Below, one piece after another: positions 26,137 through 34,855 of a DNA stretch of 64,000 nucleotides (position 1 is the first letter of the stretch; each line of letters opens with the position of its first letter). The position numbers and the translations under genes are program-made. The DNA comes from Pseudoxanthomonas sp. YR558 (GTDB taxonomy: Bacteria; Pseudomonadota; Gammaproteobacteria; Xanthomonadales; Xanthomonadaceae): assembly GCF_900116385.1 (NCBI RefSeq), contig NZ_FPCI01000001.1:2205501-2269500 (forward strand). The letters run 5' to 3'. The notes under the pieces were generated by a model. That model was not told the origin of the DNA and did not search any database. It saw nothing but the letters and a program-made list of their open reading frames with translations.

Positions 26137-26796
26137 ATGACGAATCCCGCTTTCCCCGCCGCGTCCGGCCCGATCACCCTGGACGGCCCCGAAGGGCCGC
26201 TGGAAGCCCACGTCGACTGGCCGGAGGAGGGCGAGCCGCTCTCGCCCGTCACTGCAGTGGTCTGCCACCCGCTGCCCACCGAGGGCGGCACCATGCACAA
26301 CAAGGTGGTGGTGATGGCCGCGCGCAGCCTGCGCGAACTCGGTGCGGTCACCGTGCGCTTCAATTTCCGCGGCACCGGCGCTTCGGCCGGCCTGTTCGAC
26401 CAGGGCGATGGCGAAGTCGACGACCTGCGTGCCGTCGTCGCTTGGGTGCGCGAGCAGCGCCCGGGCACGCAGCTATGGCTGGCCGGTTTCAGCTTCGGCG
26501 CCTACGTATCGCTGCGCGCCACCGAAGGCCTGCAACCGGATGCGCTGGTGTCGATCGCACCGCCGGCCGGGCGTTGGGATTTCGCCGCGATCACGCCACC
26601 CACGTGTCCGTGGCTGGTGATCCAGGGCGAAGAGGACGAGATCGTCGAGCCGCAAGCGGTGTACGACTGGATCGACACGCTGGCGCATCCGCCGGAGCTG
26701 ATCCGGATGCCGGAAACCAGCCATTTCTTCCACCGCAAGCTGATGGACCTGCGCGGCGCCATCAAGCATGCGATGAAAGCCTACGTGCCGGCGTGA
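26137..26796 (+). CDS. Alpha/beta hydrolase of the CocE/dienelactone-like group
   Basis: 219 residues. CHPLPTEGGTMHNKVV forms the oxyanion region, FNFRGTGASAG follows, GFSFGAY is the nucleophile elbow, the acid lies in IQGEEDEIV and the His in PETSHFFHRK. This small cytosolic serine hydrolase subgroup is common in proteobacteria and has no known substrate. Its TGA shares a base with the zapE ATG (TGATG), so it heads a three-gene operon with zapE and a sirtuin. Confidence 0.84.
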   Translation: MTNPAFPAASGPITLDGPEGPLEAHVDWPEEGEPLSPVTAVVCHPLPTEGGTMHNKVVVMAARSLRELGAVTVRFNFRGTGASAGLFDQGDGEVDDLRAVVAWVREQRPGTQLWLAGFSFGAYVSLRATEGLQPDALVSIAPPAGRWDFAAITPPTCPWLVIQGEEDEIVEPQAVYDWIDTLAHPPELIRMPETSHFFHRKLMDLRGAIKHAMKAYVPA

Positions 26797-27947
26797 TGGC
26801 TGACGATGTCCAAGGGACGGCTCTGACGCCGTCGCAGGTGTACGCACGCGGCGCGGCGCAGGGCCAATGGCAGGACGACCCGGCGCAGCATCCCGCGCTC
26901 GCCGAGCTGGACCGCATCCACCGCGCGCTGCGCGCCGACGATGGCGCACCCGGCCTGTTCGGGCGACTGTTCGGCAGGGCGCCGGAGACGGTGAAGGGAC
27001 TGTACTACTGGGGCGAAGTCGGCCGCGGCAAGACCTTCCTTGTCGACCTGTTCTACGACAGCCTGCCGCTGCCGACGTATTCGGTCTCGCAGAACAAGGC
27101 GCACGGCGAGGGTGGCGGCAAGTACCGCACTCACTTCCACCGCTTCATGCGCGGCGTGCACGAGCGCCTTCGCCTGCATGCGGGCGAGAGCGATCCGCTG
27201 GCGAAGATCGTGCGCGAAGCGCGCGGCAAGCTGCGGGTGCTGGTGCTTGACGAGTTCTTCGTCACCGACATCGGCGACGCGATGCTGCTGGCACGCCTGC
27301 TGGAGCGCATGTTCGCCGAAGGCATCACCCTGGTGACGACCTCCAACACCGCGCCGCAGAACCTGTACAAGGACGGCCTGCAGCGCGCGGGCTTCCTGCC
27401 GGCGATCGACCTGCTGCAACAGCACTGCGTGGTGCTGCGCTCAGACGGCCAGGAAGACTATCGCCTGCGCGCGTTGACGCGCTCGCCCGTCTATCGCGCG
27501 CCGCTGGATGGCGAATCCGATGCCTGGCTGGCCTCGCGCTGGCGCGAGCTGACCGGTGGCGAGGACGCGCACGCCGGCAACATCGAGATCGACAGCCGCA
27601 AGATCCCGGTGCGTGGCCGCGGCAAGAGCATCGCGTGGTTCGATTTCGCCGCGCTGTGCGAGGGTCCGCGCGGCACGACCGACTACATCGAGGTCGCGCA
27701 CGAGTTCAACACCGTGCTGCTGGGCGGCATCCCGCGCTTCGATGCGCTGAACGAGGATGCCGCGCGCCGCTTCGTGAACCTGATCGACGAACTGTATGAC
27801 CGCCACGTCAACCTGGTCTGCACCGCCGCGGATGCACCGACGATGCTGTATGCCGGTACGCGCCTGCAGGGTGCGTTCGAGCGCACGGCGTCGCGCCTGA
27901 TCGAGATGCAGAGCGCCGAGTACCTCGCCACGCCGCACAAGGCGTGA
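26796..27947 (+). CDS. zapE: Cell division ATPase ZapE (AFG1 family)
   Basis: 383 residues. Walker A YWGEVGRGKT (P-loop 73-80), the FHRFMRGVHERL segment, Walker B VLVLDEFFVTDIGDAM, TTSNTAPQNLY as sensor 1 and a C-terminal FERTASRLIEMQS are all typical of AFG1/ZapE. ZapE acts at the division septum, particularly under stress, and destabilises FtsZ polymers. Length and motifs are intact. The start overlaps the upstream hydrolase stop, and the sirtuin follows after 4 bases. Confidence 0.93.
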   Translation: MADDVQGTALTPSQVYARGAAQGQWQDDPAQHPALAELDRIHRALRADDGAPGLFGRLFGRAPETVKGLYYWGEVGRGKTFLVDLFYDSLPLPTYSVSQNKAHGEGGGKYRTHFHRFMRGVHERLRLHAGESDPLAKIVREARGKLRVLVLDEFFVTDIGDAMLLARLLERMFAEGITLVTTSNTAPQNLYKDGLQRAGFLPAIDLLQQHCVVLRSDGQEDYRLRALTRSPVYRAPLDGESDAWLASRWRELTGGEDAHAGNIEIDSRKIPVRGRGKSIAWFDFAALCEGPRGTTDYIEVAHEFNTVLLGGIPRFDALNEDAARRFVNLIDELYDRHVNLVCTAADAPTMLYAGTRLQGAFERTASRLIEMQSAEYLATPHKA

Positions 27948-27951
27948 GCCC

Positions 27952-28701
27952 GTGGACGCCGTACCCACTGCGGTTGCCGAGGCCCTGCAACGGACGATCG
28001 ACACCGGCGGCACTGTCTGCGTGCTGACCGGCGCCGGCATGTCGGCCGAAAGCGGCATTCCCACCTTCCGCGGCACGCATGACAGCCTGTGGTCGCGCTT
28101 CGACCCGATGCGCCTGGCGACCGCCGGTGCGTGGCGCGAGGATCCCGCGCTGGTCTGGGGCTGGTACCGCTGGCGCATGCAGGCGGTGCGCGATGCGCAG
28201 CCGAATGCCGGACATCGCGCCCTGGCAGCGTTGGCGCAGCGCGTGCCGCTGTCGCTCGTGACCCAAAACGTCGATGACCTGCACGAGCGCGCCGGCAGTG
28301 TCGTCGAGGCGCACGTGCATGGCAGCCTGTTCGCCTTGCGTTGCTTCGCCTGCGGACATGCGCACACGGCGCTCGACGACTATGTGGAAGGCGCGCAGCG
28401 GGTCGAGCCGATGCGCTGCACGGCATGCAGCGACCGCATCCGCCCGGGCGTGGTGTGGTTCGGCGAAGCCCTGCCGGACGATGCGTGGGCGTCTGCGGTG
28501 GACGCCGCCGAGCGTTGCACGTTGATGCTGGTAGTGGGGACGTCGGGCCTGGTGTATCCCGCGGCCGGCCTGCCCGCACTGGCACGACGCCACGGCGCGA
28601 CCGTGGTGGAGGTCAATCCGGAACCGACGGCGCTGTCCACCGAGGTCGACCTCGTCTGGCGGGCGACCGCAGCGCAGGCCTTGCCATTGCTGGTCGGCTG
28701 A
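27952..28701 (+). CDS. cobB: SIR2-family NAD-dependent protein deacylase (CobB-like)
   Basis: 249 residues from a GTG start. NAD-binding motifs are GAGMSAESGIPTFRG (27-41), QNVDDLHERAG (105-115) and the catalytic His in VHGS (H123). Four zinc cysteines are present (C131, C134, C156, C159). Y72 and R75 in WYRWR match the Tyr-x-x-Arg signature of class III sirtuins that prefer succinyl or malonyl lysine, so desuccinylation is likely alongside deacetylation. It is the third gene of the hydrolase-zapE operon. Confidence 0.92.
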   Translation: MDAVPTAVAEALQRTIDTGGTVCVLTGAGMSAESGIPTFRGTHDSLWSRFDPMRLATAGAWREDPALVWGWYRWRMQAVRDAQPNAGHRALAALAQRVPLSLVTQNVDDLHERAGSVVEAHVHGSLFALRCFACGHAHTALDDYVEGAQRVEPMRCTACSDRIRPGVVWFGEALPDDAWASAVDAAERCTLMLVVGTSGLVYPAAGLPALARRHGATVVEVNPEPTALSTEVDLVWRATAAQALPLLVG

Positions 28702-28766
28702 AGCGCAGGCACCGGCTTCACGCACGGCTTGCCAGACTCGGCGCACCGGTTGCGCAGGAGAGCGCC

Positions 28767-29438
28767 ATGAAACCCATCGTCCGCATTCCCTTGTTTGCCG
28801 CCGTCGCCGCCACGCTCCTCGTCGGTTGCGACCGCGCGCCCCAGCAGGAAGAGGTCGAAGCGGCAACGCAGACCGCGGCCGAGATCGCCGATCCGGCGCC
28901 GCCGGTGACCGGACGCGAAGCGCCACAGTTCCAATTCTCCGACGACGACATCGGCATTGCGCTTGCGCCCACGCCTGGCTTCGCGCTGCGCCGCGACTTC
29001 ACCCGCGACTATCTGTCCAACGGCGACTGGAAGACCTTCGCCGCCCCCGACGCGCGCGGCGAACCGCTGGTCGCGCTGGTGCTGGACGGCTCGGACAAGA
29101 TCACCGCGGCCGAACTGCGCATCGGCACCAGCACCGACAGCCATGCGGTGGTGACGTGCCTGGATCCGCCCGAGGGCGCGGCGACCGAAGCGCCGGACGA
29201 GATCCGCATCGACGGCCAGCCGTTCCGCCACTTCCGCGCCGACGATGCGGCGATGAGCCACTACCAGTCGGTCGATGCCTATCGCTCGGTACGCAACGGG
29301 CGTTGCCTGGCGATCGATCTGCTGGTCGCTGGCACGCGTCCGGAGGTCTACGACCCGCCAGCGACGACGCCTTTCGACGAAGCGACGGCGCGCGCGCGAC
29401 TGCAGGAGGCGTTGGGCGCGATGCGGATCATTCGCTGA
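28767..29438 (+). CDS. Lipoprotein of unknown function
   Basis: 223 residues from ATG 28767 with AGGAG upstream. The lipobox LLVGC puts the lipidated Cys at residue 21. After an acidic Ala/Thr linker there is a mixed alpha/beta domain with two cysteines (VVTCLDPP and NGRCLAIDLL). No family recognised. Periplasmic, outer-membrane attached by prediction. It follows the sirtuin by 65 bp and ends 6 bp from a convergent esterase. Confidence 0.7.
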   Translation: MKPIVRIPLFAAVAATLLVGCDRAPQQEEVEAATQTAAEIADPAPPVTGREAPQFQFSDDDIGIALAPTPGFALRRDFTRDYLSNGDWKTFAAPDARGEPLVALVLDGSDKITAAELRIGTSTDSHAVVTCLDPPEGAATEAPDEIRIDGQPFRHFRADDAAMSHYQSVDAYRSVRNGRCLAIDLLVAGTRPEVYDPPATTPFDEATARARLQEALGAMRIIR

Positions 29439-29444
29439 CGCGCC

Positions 29445-30356
29445 TCATCGCATGCGTGGCGCGATGAAGCGCGCAACGGCCTCGGTATACGCCGACGGTG
29501 CGCCCAGCAGGCGGTTGACCTCGCCGTGCGAGAGGTCCTCCGGCAGTACCTCCATCCTCACGCCCAGTGCCCGTGCTTTCTCCGCCATCGCGCGGCCTTG
29601 TGGGCAGGCGTCCTTGCGGCGTGAGGAACAGACGAACAGCATCGGCACCGCATCGCGACTGAGCTGATGGTAGGGCGACGACGCGATCCAGTCGTTGCGA
29701 TCCTTGCCGAACGCACGATCGTAGATGCCGGGCAGCGGCGGTTTCTGCATCGTCTGCGGCACGTCGAGCGCACCGCTGTCGAGCGAGACCACCCCGCGCG
29801 GTCGGGTGGCGCCCGCCTCGCGCCACAGCGTGGACGACGCGCCCACTAGCGTAGCGAGGTGCGCGCCGGCCGAGTGGCCCATCAGCATCACGTTCGCCGG
29901 GTCGGCGCTCCATGACGGCGCGCGCTTCTGCACGTCGGCCAGCGCGCGCGCAACGTCGCGCGCCTGGTCCAGCGGCGCGGTGTCGGGGCGCATGCGGTAG
30001 TTGATCGAGACCAACACGTAGCCTTTCGGCAACCAGTACGCCGCCTTGTTCTCGACCACGCCCGGATTGTCCTTGTTGCCGTTGGCCCACCCGCCGCCAT
30101 GCACGAACAGGATCACGGGCGCACGTTGCGGTTGCGCAGGAAGATAGACGTCGTAGCGCTGGCGCGGATCGGTGCCGTAGGACACATCGCGAACGGTGCG
30201 TGCACCGGCCGGCAGCGTCGGTGCACGCGCCGCGGGCTGGCGCGACGCATCGCGCATCCCCTGCAGGCGCTCTCGGAAGGTCTGCGCGGGCAGCGGTAGT
30301 GCGGCCAGCAACACGCAGACCAGAAGGCCCGTACGGAACAGCGGGTGGGACGTCAT
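29445..30356 (-). CDS. Exported alpha/beta hydrolase, carboxylesterase/BD-FAE type
   Basis: 303 residues from ATG 30354-30356 with GAGGTG upstream. A signal peptide (about 1-24, ALPLPAQ) leads to the esterase fold: DVSYGTDPRQRYDVYLP, the oxyanion HGGGWANGNKDN, INYRM, and the nucleophile elbow GHSAGAHLA. The acid and His lie near the C-terminus (LPEDLSHGEVN). Similar enzymes hydrolyse acetyl or short esters on sugars or peptides. A periplasmic location is likely. Confidence 0.85.
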   Translation of the reverse strand: MTSHPLFRTGLLVCVLLAALPLPAQTFRERLQGMRDASRQPAARAPTLPAGARTVRDVSYGTDPRQRYDVYLPAQPQRAPVILFVHGGGWANGNKDNPGVVENKAAYWLPKGYVLVSINYRMRPDTAPLDQARDVARALADVQKRAPSWSADPANVMLMGHSAGAHLATLVGASSTLWREAGATRPRGVVSLDSGALDVPQTMQKPPLPGIYDRAFGKDRNDWIASSPYHQLSRDAVPMLFVCSSRRKDACPQGRAMAEKARALGVRMEVLPEDLSHGEVNRLLGAPSAYTEAVARFIAPRMR

Positions 30357-30490
30357 GGGGTCACCTCGCAGGGGACAACGCCCGCCCGGGCCATGGGTTG
30401 ACGACACCGCGGATCCGGCTGGCCCGCGCGCGCGCGGCCAGCGACAATATGCGCCCCCGGTGGCCCCACGCCGCCCGCACGCCGAATCCC

Positions 30491-31855
30491 ATGACCGCCT
30501 TCGTTTCGCCCGACCGCATCCGCGGCCTGTTCGCCCAGGCCATGTCCGACATGTACCGCGCCGAGGTGCCGCTGTACGGCGATCTGATCACGCTGGTCGG
30601 CGACATCAACACCGACACGCAGCGCCGCGACCCCGCGCTCGCCCAGCGGCTGCGGCGCACCGGCGAGACCGAGCGCCTGGACCTGGAGCGCCACGGTGCG
30701 ATCCGCGTGGGCACGCCGGCGGAACTGGCGATGCTGGGCCGCGTGTTCGCACTGATGGGCATGCACCCGGTCGGCTACTACGACCTCACCGTGGCCGGCG
30801 TGCCGGTGCATGCCACCGCGTTCCGTCCGCTGACCGAAGCCGCGCTGGCCGCCAACCCATTCCGCATCTTCACCTCGCTGCTGCGGCTGGAACTGATCGC
30901 CGACGCCGCGCTGCGCGCCGAAGCCGAGGCGATCCTGGCCCGCCGCGACATCTTCACCGCCGACACGAGCGCGCTGGTCGCGCAAGCCGAACGGGACGGC
31001 GGGCTGGACGACGCCGATGCGCAGCGCTTCGTCGCCGAGGTGCTGGAAACCTTCCGCTGGCATGGCGATGCGACCGTCTCGCTGGAGACCTACCACGCGC
31101 TGCACGGCCTGCACCGCCTGGTGGCCGACGTGGTCAGCTTCCGCGGCCCGCACATCAACCACCTCACCCCGCGCACGCTGGACATCGACGCCGCACAGGC
31201 CGCGATGCTGGAACGCGGCATCCAGGCCAAGGCGCTGATCGAAGGCCCGCCGCGCCGCGCCGTGCCGATCCTGCTGCGCCAGACCAGCTTCAAGGCGCTG
31301 GAAGAGGAAGTCGCCTTCCCCGATGCCACCGGCACGCTGGTGCCCGGCAGCCACAGCGCACGCTTCGGCGAGATCGAGCAGCGCGGCCTGGCGCTGACCC
31401 CGGCCGGCCGTGAGTTGTACGACCGCCTGCTCGCGCAGGTGCGCCAGGCGGGCGGCGCCGGCAATACGTCGGCCGACTATCCGCAGCGACTGGCGGCAGC
31501 GTTCGCGGCGTTCCCGGATGACGAGACCACGCTGCGCCGCGAAGGCCTGGGCTACTTCCGCTACCGCCTGACCGATGCCGGCGACGCCCTGCCCGCGGCC
31601 GAACGCGCGGCCATGACGCCGGATGCACTGGTCGGTGCCGGCCTCGCCGTCGTCGATCCGATCGTCTACGAGGACTTCCTGCCGGTCAGTGCCGCGGGCA
31701 TCTTCCAGTCCAACCTCGGCGGCGGCGAACAGCGCGCCTACGACGCGCACGCCAACCAGGACGCGTTCGAAACCGCGCTCGGCGCGAAGATCCACGACCC
31801 GTTCGCCCTCTACGCGCAGGCGCAGGACGCGTCGATCGCGGCGCTGCGGGCCTGA
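30491..31855 (+). CDS. hglS: 2-oxoadipate dioxygenase/decarboxylase (HglS/YdcJ, DUF1338)
   Basis: 454 residues. The family pattern is evident: MSDMYRAEVPLYGDLITLVGDINTD, the metal His in MGMHPVGYYDL, a second His cluster in FRGPHINHLTPRTLDID and the late acidic ligand in VDPIVYEDFLPVSAAGIFQSNL. HglS is a mononuclear Fe(II) VOC enzyme that turns 2-oxoadipate into D-2-hydroxyglutarate in D-lysine catabolism. No other lysine-degradation gene is adjacent, so the pathway context is not confirmed here. Confidence 0.88.
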   Translation: MTAFVSPDRIRGLFAQAMSDMYRAEVPLYGDLITLVGDINTDTQRRDPALAQRLRRTGETERLDLERHGAIRVGTPAELAMLGRVFALMGMHPVGYYDLTVAGVPVHATAFRPLTEAALAANPFRIFTSLLRLELIADAALRAEAEAILARRDIFTADTSALVAQAERDGGLDDADAQRFVAEVLETFRWHGDATVSLETYHALHGLHRLVADVVSFRGPHINHLTPRTLDIDAAQAAMLERGIQAKALIEGPPRRAVPILLRQTSFKALEEEVAFPDATGTLVPGSHSARFGEIEQRGLALTPAGRELYDRLLAQVRQAGGAGNTSADYPQRLAAAFAAFPDDETTLRREGLGYFRYRLTDAGDALPAAERAAMTPDALVGAGLAVVDPIVYEDFLPVSAAGIFQSNLGGGEQRAYDAHANQDAFETALGAKIHDPFALYAQAQDASIAALRA

Positions 31856-31905
31856 CGCCCACGCTGAAACCGTGAAACCCGCGCCGCGTCGACATCCGCT
31901 GTTCC

Positions 31906-31921
31906 ACACAACATTTGGTGT
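31906..31921. promoter_or_regulatory. NrdR box 1
   Basis: ACACAACATTTGGTGT matches 13 of 16 positions of the NrdR consensus ACACWATATATWGTGT with the CAC-N8-GTG frame intact. It overlaps the first base of the nrdA -35 element. NrdR is an ATP/dATP-sensing repressor of ribonucleotide reductase operons. Confidence 0.72.
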
Positions 31922-31949
31922 TGACGCCTCCGGGACCCCCCACTATCTT
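31921..31949 (+). promoter_or_regulatory. Sigma-70-type promoter of nrdAB
   Basis: TTGACG (31921-31926) and TATCTT (31944-31949) are separated by 17 bases, giving a start near 31956, just at the 5' edge of the riboswitch. The metE promoter has the same -35 and a near-identical -10. Confidence 0.78.
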
Positions 31950-31953
31950 GTGG
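31938..31953. promoter_or_regulatory. NrdR box 2 (degenerate)
   Basis: CCCCACTATCTTGTGG matches 11 of 16 positions of the NrdR consensus. It lies 32 bp (three helical turns) after box 1 and covers the -10 element. NrdR sites normally come as such pairs, which raises confidence in a weak match. Confidence 0.5.
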
Positions 31954-31954
31954 C

Positions 31955-32150
31955 TGTCGGTTCCGGTGGTCGCAAGCCACGGGATTAAAACGGGAAGCCG
32001 GTGACGCGTTCGCGCCACTCCGGCACTGCCCCGCAGCGGTAATTGGGAACGAACCCGCCACACAGCACTGAGGCCCCATGCCTCGGGAAGCGGCGGACGT
32101 AGGAAGAAGGCTCGCCCTTCGCGCCCATGAGTCCGAAGACCTGCCGACAG
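31955..32150 (+). promoter_or_regulatory. Cobalamin riboswitch controlling nrdAB
   Basis: Conserved blocks occur in the right order: a P2-like hairpin CGGTGGT/GCCACGG, ATTAAAACGGGAAGCCGGTG, GCACTGCCCCGCAGCGGTAA, CACTGAGG with CCTCGGGAAGCGG, and the B12 box GAGTCCGAAGACCTGCC at 32129-32145. It senses adenosylcobalamin or a related corrinoid and switches the downstream gene off. It stands before a class I ribonucleotide reductase, which does not use B12, so it represses the B12-independent enzyme when B12 is available. Confidence 0.93.
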
Positions 32151-32275
32151 CCGCGCGTTGCACACCGCGCGGTGCCGGCCGCGGAATCTCCGGGGGGAGA
32201 GGGCTGGCGAAGCAGGGCACGCCGGTCTTCCGTCCGCGCGATCTCGCCTCCTGCGACGCCGCTTCCCCACTGTGA

Positions 32276-32341
32276 TCCTCCATCCGGCCTTGCGCTGCCC
32301 CGCGAGGGACGGGCCGCCGCGTGCACCACGCATGGAGGAAT
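32276..32341 (+). promoter_or_regulatory. Possible ribosome-site-sequestering hairpin of nrdA
   Basis: TCCTCCAT (32276-32283) is complementary to ATGGAGGA (32332-32339), which contains the nrdA Shine-Dalgarno sequence. Pairing would close a 48-base loop just before the GTG start at 32345. This is a plausible expression platform for translational control by the riboswitch; no T-run that would make an intrinsic terminator is seen. Confidence 0.45.
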
Positions 32342-32344
32342 CTC

Positions 32345-34774
32345 GTGACCCAGATCGACAGCGCCGTCGCCGACGCCGGCACCACCCCGTCCCAGAAGGA
32401 CGCGTTCTCGCTGACCCCGCCGCCCACCGCCACCGCGATGAGCGTGACCAAGCGCAACGGCGGCCGCGAGCCGGTGGACCTCAACAAAATCGTGCGCGCC
32501 GTGCAGCGCAACTGCGAAGGCCTGCACGCCATCGATCCGATGCGCGTGGCCACGCGCACCATCTCCGGGCTGTACGACGGCGCCAGCACGCGCGAACTGG
32601 ACGAACTCTCGATCCGCACCGCGGCGCTGCTGACCGGCGAGGAACCCGAATACAGCCGCCTGGCCGCGCGCCTGCTGGCCGGTTACATCGCCAAGGAAGT
32701 GACCGGCCAGGAGATCCACGCGTTCTCGCAGTCGGTGACGCGCGGCCACGAGGTCGGCCTGATCAACGACCGCCTGCTGAACTTCGTGCAGACCAACGCG
32801 CGCAAGCTCAACGATGCACTGGACGCCTCGCTCGACCTGCACTTCGACTACTTCGGCCTGCGCACGCTGTACGACCGCTACCTACTGCGCCACCCGCACA
32901 CCCGCAAGGTGATCGAAACGCCGCAGCAGTTCTTCCTGCGCATCGCCTGTGCATTGAGCGAAGACGTGCCGGAAGCGCTGGCGCTGTACCGCCGCATGGG
33001 CAACCTGGACTACCTGCCCAGCTCACCGACGCTGTTCAACAGCGGCACCACGCACGAGCAGCTGTCGTCGTGCTTCCTGCTCGATTCGCCGCAGGACACG
33101 CTGGAATCCATCTACGCCAAGTACGGCGACATCGCCCAGCTGAGCAAGTTCAGCGGCGGCATCGGCGTGAGCTACACGCGCGTGCGTTCGCGCGGCTCGC
33201 TGATCAAGTCCACCAACGGCCATAGCAACGGCATCGTGCCGTGGCTGAAGACGCTGGACTCCTCCGTCGCGGCGGTGAACCAGGGCGGCAAGCGCAAGGG
33301 CGCGGCCTGCGTGTACCTGGAAACCTGGCACGCCGACATCGAGGACTTCCTCGAACTGCGCGACAACACCGGCGACGAGGCCCGTCGCACGCACAACCTC
33401 AACCTGGCCAACTGGGTGCCGGACCTCTTCATGAAGCGCGTCGAGGCCGACCAGGAATGGTCGCTGTTCGATCCGCGCGTGACGCCGGAACTGACCGACC
33501 TGTACGGCGACGCCTTCGAGCGCGCTTATGTGCAGGCTGAAGCGCAGGGCAAGGCGATGAAGACCACGTCCGCCCGCAAGCTGTACGGCCGGATGATGCG
33601 CACCCTGGCCGAAACCGGCAACGGCTGGATGACGTTCAAGGACAAGTGCAACGCGGCCAGCAACCAGACGCTGCGCGCGGGCAACGTGATCCACCTGTCG
33701 AACCTGTGCACCGAGATCCTCGAGGTCACCTCGGCGGAAGAGACCGCCGTGTGCAACCTGGGCTCGATCAACCTGGGCCGCCACTTCGATGACGATGGCT
33801 GGTTCGATTTCGACAAGCTGGCCGAAACCGTCCGCCTGGCCGTGCGCCAGCTGGATCGCGTGATCGACCTGAACTTCTATCCGATCGAAACCGCGCGCCG
33901 CGGCAACCTGCGCTGGCGCCCGGTGGGCCTGGGCTGCATGGGCTTGCAGGACGTGTTCTTCAAACTGCGCCTGCCGTTCGACAGCGCCGAAGCGCGTGCG
34001 CTGTCGGCGAAGATCGCCGAGACCATCTACTTCCATGCGCTGGAAACGTCGGTGGAGCTGGCGCAGGAACGCGGCCGCCATCCGTCGTTCGCCGACACCC
34101 GCGCGGCCAATGGCGAACTGCAGTTCGATGCCTGGAATGTCGTGCCAGAGAACACCGAGCGCTGGGATGCCCTGCGCACGCGCATCAAGGAGCACGGCCT
34201 GCGCAACTCGTTGCTGATCGCCATCGCGCCGACCGCGACGATCGCCTCGATCGCCGGCTGCTACGAGTGCGTGGAGCCGCAGGTGTCCAACCTGTTCAAG
34301 CGCGAAACGCTGTCGGGCGACTTCCTGCAGGTCAACCGCTACCTGGTGGACGAACTGAAGAAGCTCGGCCTGTGGACGCCGGAGACGCGCGATGCGATCA
34401 AGTTGTCCGAAGGCTCCATCCAGGGCATCGCACAGATCCCGGAAACGCTGCAGCAGGTCTACCGCACGGCGTGGGAACTGCCGATGCGCTCGCTGATCGA
34501 CATGGCCGCCGGCCGCGGCGCCTTCATCGACCAGTCGGCCTCGCTCAACCTGTTCATGGAAAGTCCGAACATCGGCGCGATGTCGTCCATGTATATGTAC
34601 GCATGGAAGCAGGGCATCAAGACCACCTACTACCTGCGCTCGCGCCCGGCGACGAAGATCGCCAAGACCACGGTCAGCACGGCTACCGCCGCCGCGCCCA
34701 AGCGCGAATACACGCCGACCGAAGCCATCGCCTGCTCGCTGGAGAACCCGGAAGCCTGCGAGGCCTGCCAGTAA
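32345..34774 (+). CDS. nrdA: Ribonucleoside-diphosphate reductase class I, alpha subunit
   Basis: 809 residues from GTG 32345, which is preceded by GGAGGA at good spacing; a GTG eight codons upstream lacks one. An N-terminal ATP-cone (about 32-120) is followed by the reductase barrel with SSCFLLD, the thiyl-site loop HLSNLCTEIL, CNLGSINL, and PTATIASIAGCYECVEP. The C-terminal pair CEACQ is the thioredoxin-reducible shuttle. It reduces NDPs to dNDPs with NrdB. Expression is under two NrdR-type boxes and a B12 riboswitch. Confidence 0.96.
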   Translation: MTQIDSAVADAGTTPSQKDAFSLTPPPTATAMSVTKRNGGREPVDLNKIVRAVQRNCEGLHAIDPMRVATRTISGLYDGASTRELDELSIRTAALLTGEEPEYSRLAARLLAGYIAKEVTGQEIHAFSQSVTRGHEVGLINDRLLNFVQTNARKLNDALDASLDLHFDYFGLRTLYDRYLLRHPHTRKVIETPQQFFLRIACALSEDVPEALALYRRMGNLDYLPSSPTLFNSGTTHEQLSSCFLLDSPQDTLESIYAKYGDIAQLSKFSGGIGVSYTRVRSRGSLIKSTNGHSNGIVPWLKTLDSSVAAVNQGGKRKGAACVYLETWHADIEDFLELRDNTGDEARRTHNLNLANWVPDLFMKRVEADQEWSLFDPRVTPELTDLYGDAFERAYVQAEAQGKAMKTTSARKLYGRMMRTLAETGNGWMTFKDKCNAASNQTLRAGNVIHLSNLCTEILEVTSAEETAVCNLGSINLGRHFDDDGWFDFDKLAETVRLAVRQLDRVIDLNFYPIETARRGNLRWRPVGLGCMGLQDVFFKLRLPFDSAEARALSAKIAETIYFHALETSVELAQERGRHPSFADTRAANGELQFDAWNVVPENTERWDALRTRIKEHGLRNSLLIAIAPTATIASIAGCYECVEPQVSNLFKRETLSGDFLQVNRYLVDELKKLGLWTPETRDAIKLSEGSIQGIAQIPETLQQVYRTAWELPMRSLIDMAAGRGAFIDQSASLNLFMESPNIGAMSSMYMYAWKQGIKTTYYLRSRPATKIAKTTVSTATAAAPKREYTPTEAIACSLENPEACEACQ

Positions 34775-34855
34775 CGCCTCTCCCACGTCGGTATCCCCGA
34801 CGGATCACGGCACAAGGACGTGTCGGGCGCACGGATGCGCCACTCCCTCATTCAT

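Larger units (their letters stand above)
31856..32344. other. 489-bp regulatory region upstream of nrdA
   Basis: Non-coding. In order it holds two NrdR-type boxes overlapping a sigma-70-like promoter, a cobalamin riboswitch, a hairpin at 32151-32172 (arms CCGCGCG/CGCGCGG), and a sequence able to pair with the nrdA ribosome binding site. Open frames in this stretch on both strands are translations of riboswitch sequence. Confidence 0.8.

Noticed and set aside
31686..32619. Long minus-strand open frames across the hglS end and nrdA leader
   Set aside because: They cover the nrdA riboswitch and coding strands of two certain genes, with no ribosome site and no family resemblance.
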